DNA of 7,329 bases, taken from an uncultured bacterium (GTDB lineage: Bacteria > Bacillota > Clostridia > Lachnospirales > Lachnospiraceae). The notes beneath the pieces were generated by a model, which was not told the origin of the DNA, did not search any database, and worked only from the letters and a program-made list of their open reading frames with translations. The DNA lies in the NCBI GenBank assembly GCA_937893485.1, contig CALBJL010000236.1, positions 1 to 7,329 of the forward strand, written 5' to 3'. The position numbers were made by a program, and so were the translations under genes. Shown here one piece after another: positions 6,275 to 7,329 of the stretch (positions are counted from its first letter, which is position 1; each line of letters opens with the position of its first letter).

Positions 6275-6531
6275 GACTACTATAGGAGGATCGGGCATGG
6301 GATGATTATCTGTACTGGCAGAGACAGGACAGGAAAACGTTGAAGAGGATAAACGGACTGATCAGAGATATTCAAAGAAGCACCTATGAAGGTATTGGAA
6401 AACCTGAACCGTTAAAAGAAAATCTGAGTGGCATGTGGAGCAGGCGGATTGATGATTCTAACAGAATTGTTTACTATGAAAATGAGGGTATTATCTATGT
6501 TGTTTCGTGCAAGGGACATTATGATGATTGA
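6271..6531 (+). pseudogene. yoeB: YoeB toxin gene interrupted by a TAG at codon 5
   Basis: This is an 86-codon frame for a Txe/YoeB ribosome-dependent mRNA endoribonuclease, entered by an ATGA overlap from the antitoxin. Codons 1-4 read MRLL, codon 5 is TAG (6283-6285), and the frame then runs EDRAWDDYLYWQ and on to the end. Aligned without gaps to E. coli YoeB (recalled MKLIWSEESWDDYLYWQ), codon 5 falls on Trp5, so TGG to TAG by one base (6284) explains it. The catalytic residues Glu46, Arg65, His83 and Tyr84 are at the E. coli numbering, and KPEPLK and NLSG-W-SRRI are kept. No in-frame ATG or GTG lies near the front; TTG at 6340 would give a 63-residue piece lacking the first strand and helix. 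TAG is the normal stop of two other genes here (1027-1029, 1462-1464), so general recoding is unlikely. A sequencing error remains possible. Confidence 0.88.
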
Positions 6532-6561
6532 TAAGTTTTGCCTATGTTCTCAAGATAACAG

Positions 6562-6589
6562 TTGACAATCCGCACTAAACGGTTATAAA
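6562..6589 (+). promoter_or_regulatory. Sigma-A promoter of the T-box leader
   Basis: A perfect TTGACA (6562-6567) is followed after 16 nt by TATAAA (6584-6589); an 18-nt spacing to TAAAAT (6586-6591) is equally possible. Transcription would start near 6597, just before the T-box stem I. It lies about 30 nt after the broken toxin gene. Confidence 0.75.
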
Positions 6590-6596
6590 ATAAGAA

Positions 6597-6894
6597 ACCG
6601 ACAATAGATAATAAAAACTGCTTTGAAGAGGAATAGTACAAAACAGATGTGCCTTACAGAGAGGGAATCCTATGGAAAGGTCATAGGCTGAGAGATTCCG
6701 GGAAACGTGTTTTGGAACCTGCCTTGGAGCATTGTGCGAACCACAGCGATAACGGCGTGGTGAAGCACAACGTAGTGTCTGCGTTAAAGACAGTGAGTGT
6801 ATGTATGTGGGCGAATAACAGACACATGCATGAACGAGGGTGGTACCGCCGAGTAGATCGGTCCCTGTGGGGATCTGTCTATCCGGCGTTTTTT
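6597..6894 (+). promoter_or_regulatory. T-box riboswitch leader, specifier probably CCU (proline)
   Basis: This transcribed leader senses uncharged tRNA and controls a downstream gene by antitermination. Stem I: AGTA at 6635-6638 is the 5' side of the specifier loop. CAAAACA (6639-6645) pairs with TGTTTTG (6708-6714) above it, and AGAGA plus GGCTGAGAG mark the distal bulge and loop. The 3' loop strand is GAACCTG (6715-6721). By position against B. subtilis glyQS (GAAA-GGC-A), the codon is CCT at 6718-6720 followed by the expected purine. Stem II: TTGTGC (6732-6737)/GCACAA (6765-6770) with ACCAC/GTGGT inside. Then GTGTCTG (6775-6781) can pair with CAGACAC (6819-6825), or with the nearby AAGACA. 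The T-box AGGGTGGTACCGCC is at 6837-6850; its TGGT should pair with a tRNA ending ACCA, which fits tRNA-Pro. ACCG/CGGT and AGGG/CCCT form the antiterminator. Leu (CTG) is the next best reading. Confidence 0.92.
6848..6894 (+). terminator. T-box intrinsic terminator
   Basis: GCCG (6848-6851) pairs with CGGC (6884-6887). Inside it AGATC and CCC pair with GGG and GATCT around a TGT loop, and TTTTTT (6889-6894) follows. The left arm overlaps the T-box motif and uses the CGGTCCCT strand that the antiterminator needs, so the two structures exclude each other, as in other T-box leaders. Confidence 0.88.
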
Positions 6895-6944
6895 ATTGGG
6901 CGGTTGCGTTATTGTTTAGTTTATATGGCTGCGGTCACAGCAGT

Positions 6945-6958
6945 ATCCTGATCAGGAT
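6945..6958. repeat. Perfect 14-bp palindrome
   Basis: ATCCTGATCAGGAT is its own reverse complement. The flanks G6943-C6960 and T6944-G6959 extend it by one pair and one wobble as RNA. It may be a protein-binding site or part of the element in this region; the function is unknown. Confidence 0.6.
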
Positions 6959-7221
6959 GCTCCGATTGTCCAGCGGTGTCTCGCTGTCCTTCAGCTTGGG
7001 CTCGATGTGTCCTTCGGTTCCCTCGCACACATAGCCTGCAGCTTTCAGTTATGACATGGGGATTTTCATAGAATCGCTCGCACTTCGCCGGACAAAAGTC
7101 GCATCTGACAGGAACTGCTGCACCCGCAGCCTGCGATTTGGCATCATATATTGTTTGCTTAACTGATTCATAACGTAAAGCGGCATGTGAGCACAGGCAT
7201 ACCATCTGTTATAAATGCAGC

Positions 7222-7252
7222 GCGAGCAAACGTGCATCTGTTTGCTGCTTTT
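7222..7252 (+). terminator. Terminator-like hairpin upstream of the last start codon
   Basis: AGCAAAC (7225-7231) and GTTTGCT (7240-7246) form a perfect 7-bp stem around an 8-nt loop. It is extended by GC/GC (7222-7223 with 7247-7248) past a bulged G and followed by TTTT (7249-7252). The T run is short, so termination is uncertain. GCAGC (7217-7221) could pair alternatively with GCTGC (7244-7248). Confidence 0.35.
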
Positions 7253-7273
7253 GCGCGATGGAGAGGAGACTCC

Positions 7274-7303
7274 AAATTGTGGAAGCCTTTGCTGACACAA
7301 TTT
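7274..7303 (+). promoter_or_regulatory. Hairpin with tandem G-A pairs just before a ribosome-binding site
   Basis: AAATTGTG (7274-7281) pairs perfectly with CACAATTT (7296-7303). Inside, GA (7282-7283) faces GA (7294-7295), then AGC pairs with GCT around a CTTT tetraloop. The AGGAGG at 7311-7316 follows 7 nt later. A smaller hairpin, TGGAG/CTCCA (7259-7263/7270-7274), abuts it. The pairing is seen; any regulatory role is inferred. Confidence 0.4.
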
Positions 7304-7325
7304 CGTTTTGAGGAGGCTCATCGGA

Positions 7326-7329
7326 ATGG
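7326..7329 (+). CDS. Possible start of a gene continuing outside the window
   Basis: An ATG at 7326 is preceded by AGGAGG at 7311-7316 with a 9-nt spacer, a normal arrangement for this genome. Only the start codon and one further base are visible, so the product is unknown. If it is the gene controlled by the T-box at 6597-6894, a proline-related product (prolyl-tRNA synthetase, proline biosynthesis or uptake) would be expected, but this is inference. Confidence 0.35.

Larger units (their letters stand above)
6895..7325. other. About 430 nt between T-box terminator and next start; no convincing gene
   Basis: No plus-strand frame here has a start, ribosome site and plausible protein. On the - strand, coding-like stretches occur in shifted frames. 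One reads KAAGYVCEGTEGHIEPKLKD and ends at a TGA near 6935. Another has RYESVKQTIYDAK and then VRCDFCPAKCERFYENP (about 7075-7175). A third reads AKAANRCTFARAAFITDGMP just upstream. None has a good start, and I recognise no family. The block could be a frameshifted, decayed minus-strand gene, or a dispersed non-coding element whose frames are open by composition. It also holds a 14-bp palindrome and two hairpins, listed separately. No terminal inverted repeats or target duplication could be found by eye. Confidence 0.5.

Noticed and set aside
6283..6285. Genome-wide TAG recoding (amber read as an amino acid) to explain the YoeB stop
   Set aside because: TAG is the terminal stop of the response regulator (1027-1029) and the receiver (1462-1464) in the same window, so a general reassignment is unlikely.
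6597..6894. T-box specific for cysteine (TGC) rather than proline
   Set aside because: TGC at 6720-6722 would be shifted relative to the specifier position and would use a base of the lower helix. The T-box TGGT also predicts a tRNA ending ACCA, which does not fit the U73 of tRNA-Cys.
6649..7034. Plus-strand ORFs across the T-box and downstream region
   Set aside because: They run through T-box stems and the terminator, lack ribosome sites and give low-complexity, non-protein-like translations.
6895..7329. Complete insertion sequence or group II intron after the T-box
   Set aside because: No transposase or reverse transcriptase motif, terminal inverted repeat, target duplication or intron end could be identified by eye.
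1..7329. CRISPR array, tRNA or rRNA genes
   Set aside because: No regularly spaced repeats, tRNA cloverleaf with a conserved TTC loop, or rRNA motif was seen on either strand.

Overview
The window looks like the chromosome of a moderate-GC Clostridia member, probably Lachnospiraceae. The reasons are strong AGGAGG ribosome sites, a T-box riboswitch of the Firmicutes type, an OmpR-type two-component pair, a YtvI-like AI-2E family membrane protein, a DUF362 ferredoxin-like protein and a MATE exporter of the clostridial type. This placement is inference from gene content and style; no marker gene was searched.

Left part (1-3285, all + strand): the 3' end of a sensor histidine kinase overlaps an OmpR/PhoB response regulator by ATGA. 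A free-standing CheY-like receiver follows, then an AI-2E family (YtvI-like) membrane protein whose start codon has no Shine-Dalgarno sequence and lies in a small hairpin. An RluA-type pseudouridine synthase then overlaps the 3' end of the membrane protein gene. Middle (3297-5887): a DUF362 protein with two 4Fe-4S motifs (- strand) converges on the synthase with an 11-nt gap. It is divergent from a MATE family transporter (+ strand).

Right part (5950-6531): a toxin-antitoxin operon with its own promoter. The antitoxin is RelB/DinJ-like and the toxin is YoeB. The toxin frame carries a TAG at codon 5, exactly where E. coli YoeB has Trp5. Every other landmark (Glu46, Arg65, His83, Tyr84) is intact and in register, so this looks like a very recent single-base inactivation (TGG to TAG). 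The antitoxin is intact.

Far right (6562-7329): a sigma-A type promoter drives a complete T-box leader. Its specifier reads most naturally as CCU (proline), and it has a textbook T-box motif and terminator. No gene follows directly. Instead there are about 430 nt without a convincing ORF, holding a 14-bp palindrome, minus-strand coding-like fragments in shifted frames, a second terminator-like hairpin and a hairpin with tandem G-A pairs. An AGGAGG and ATG then appear at the very end of the window. The riboswitch is therefore either separated from its gene by an inserted or decayed element, or it heads an unusually long composite leader.
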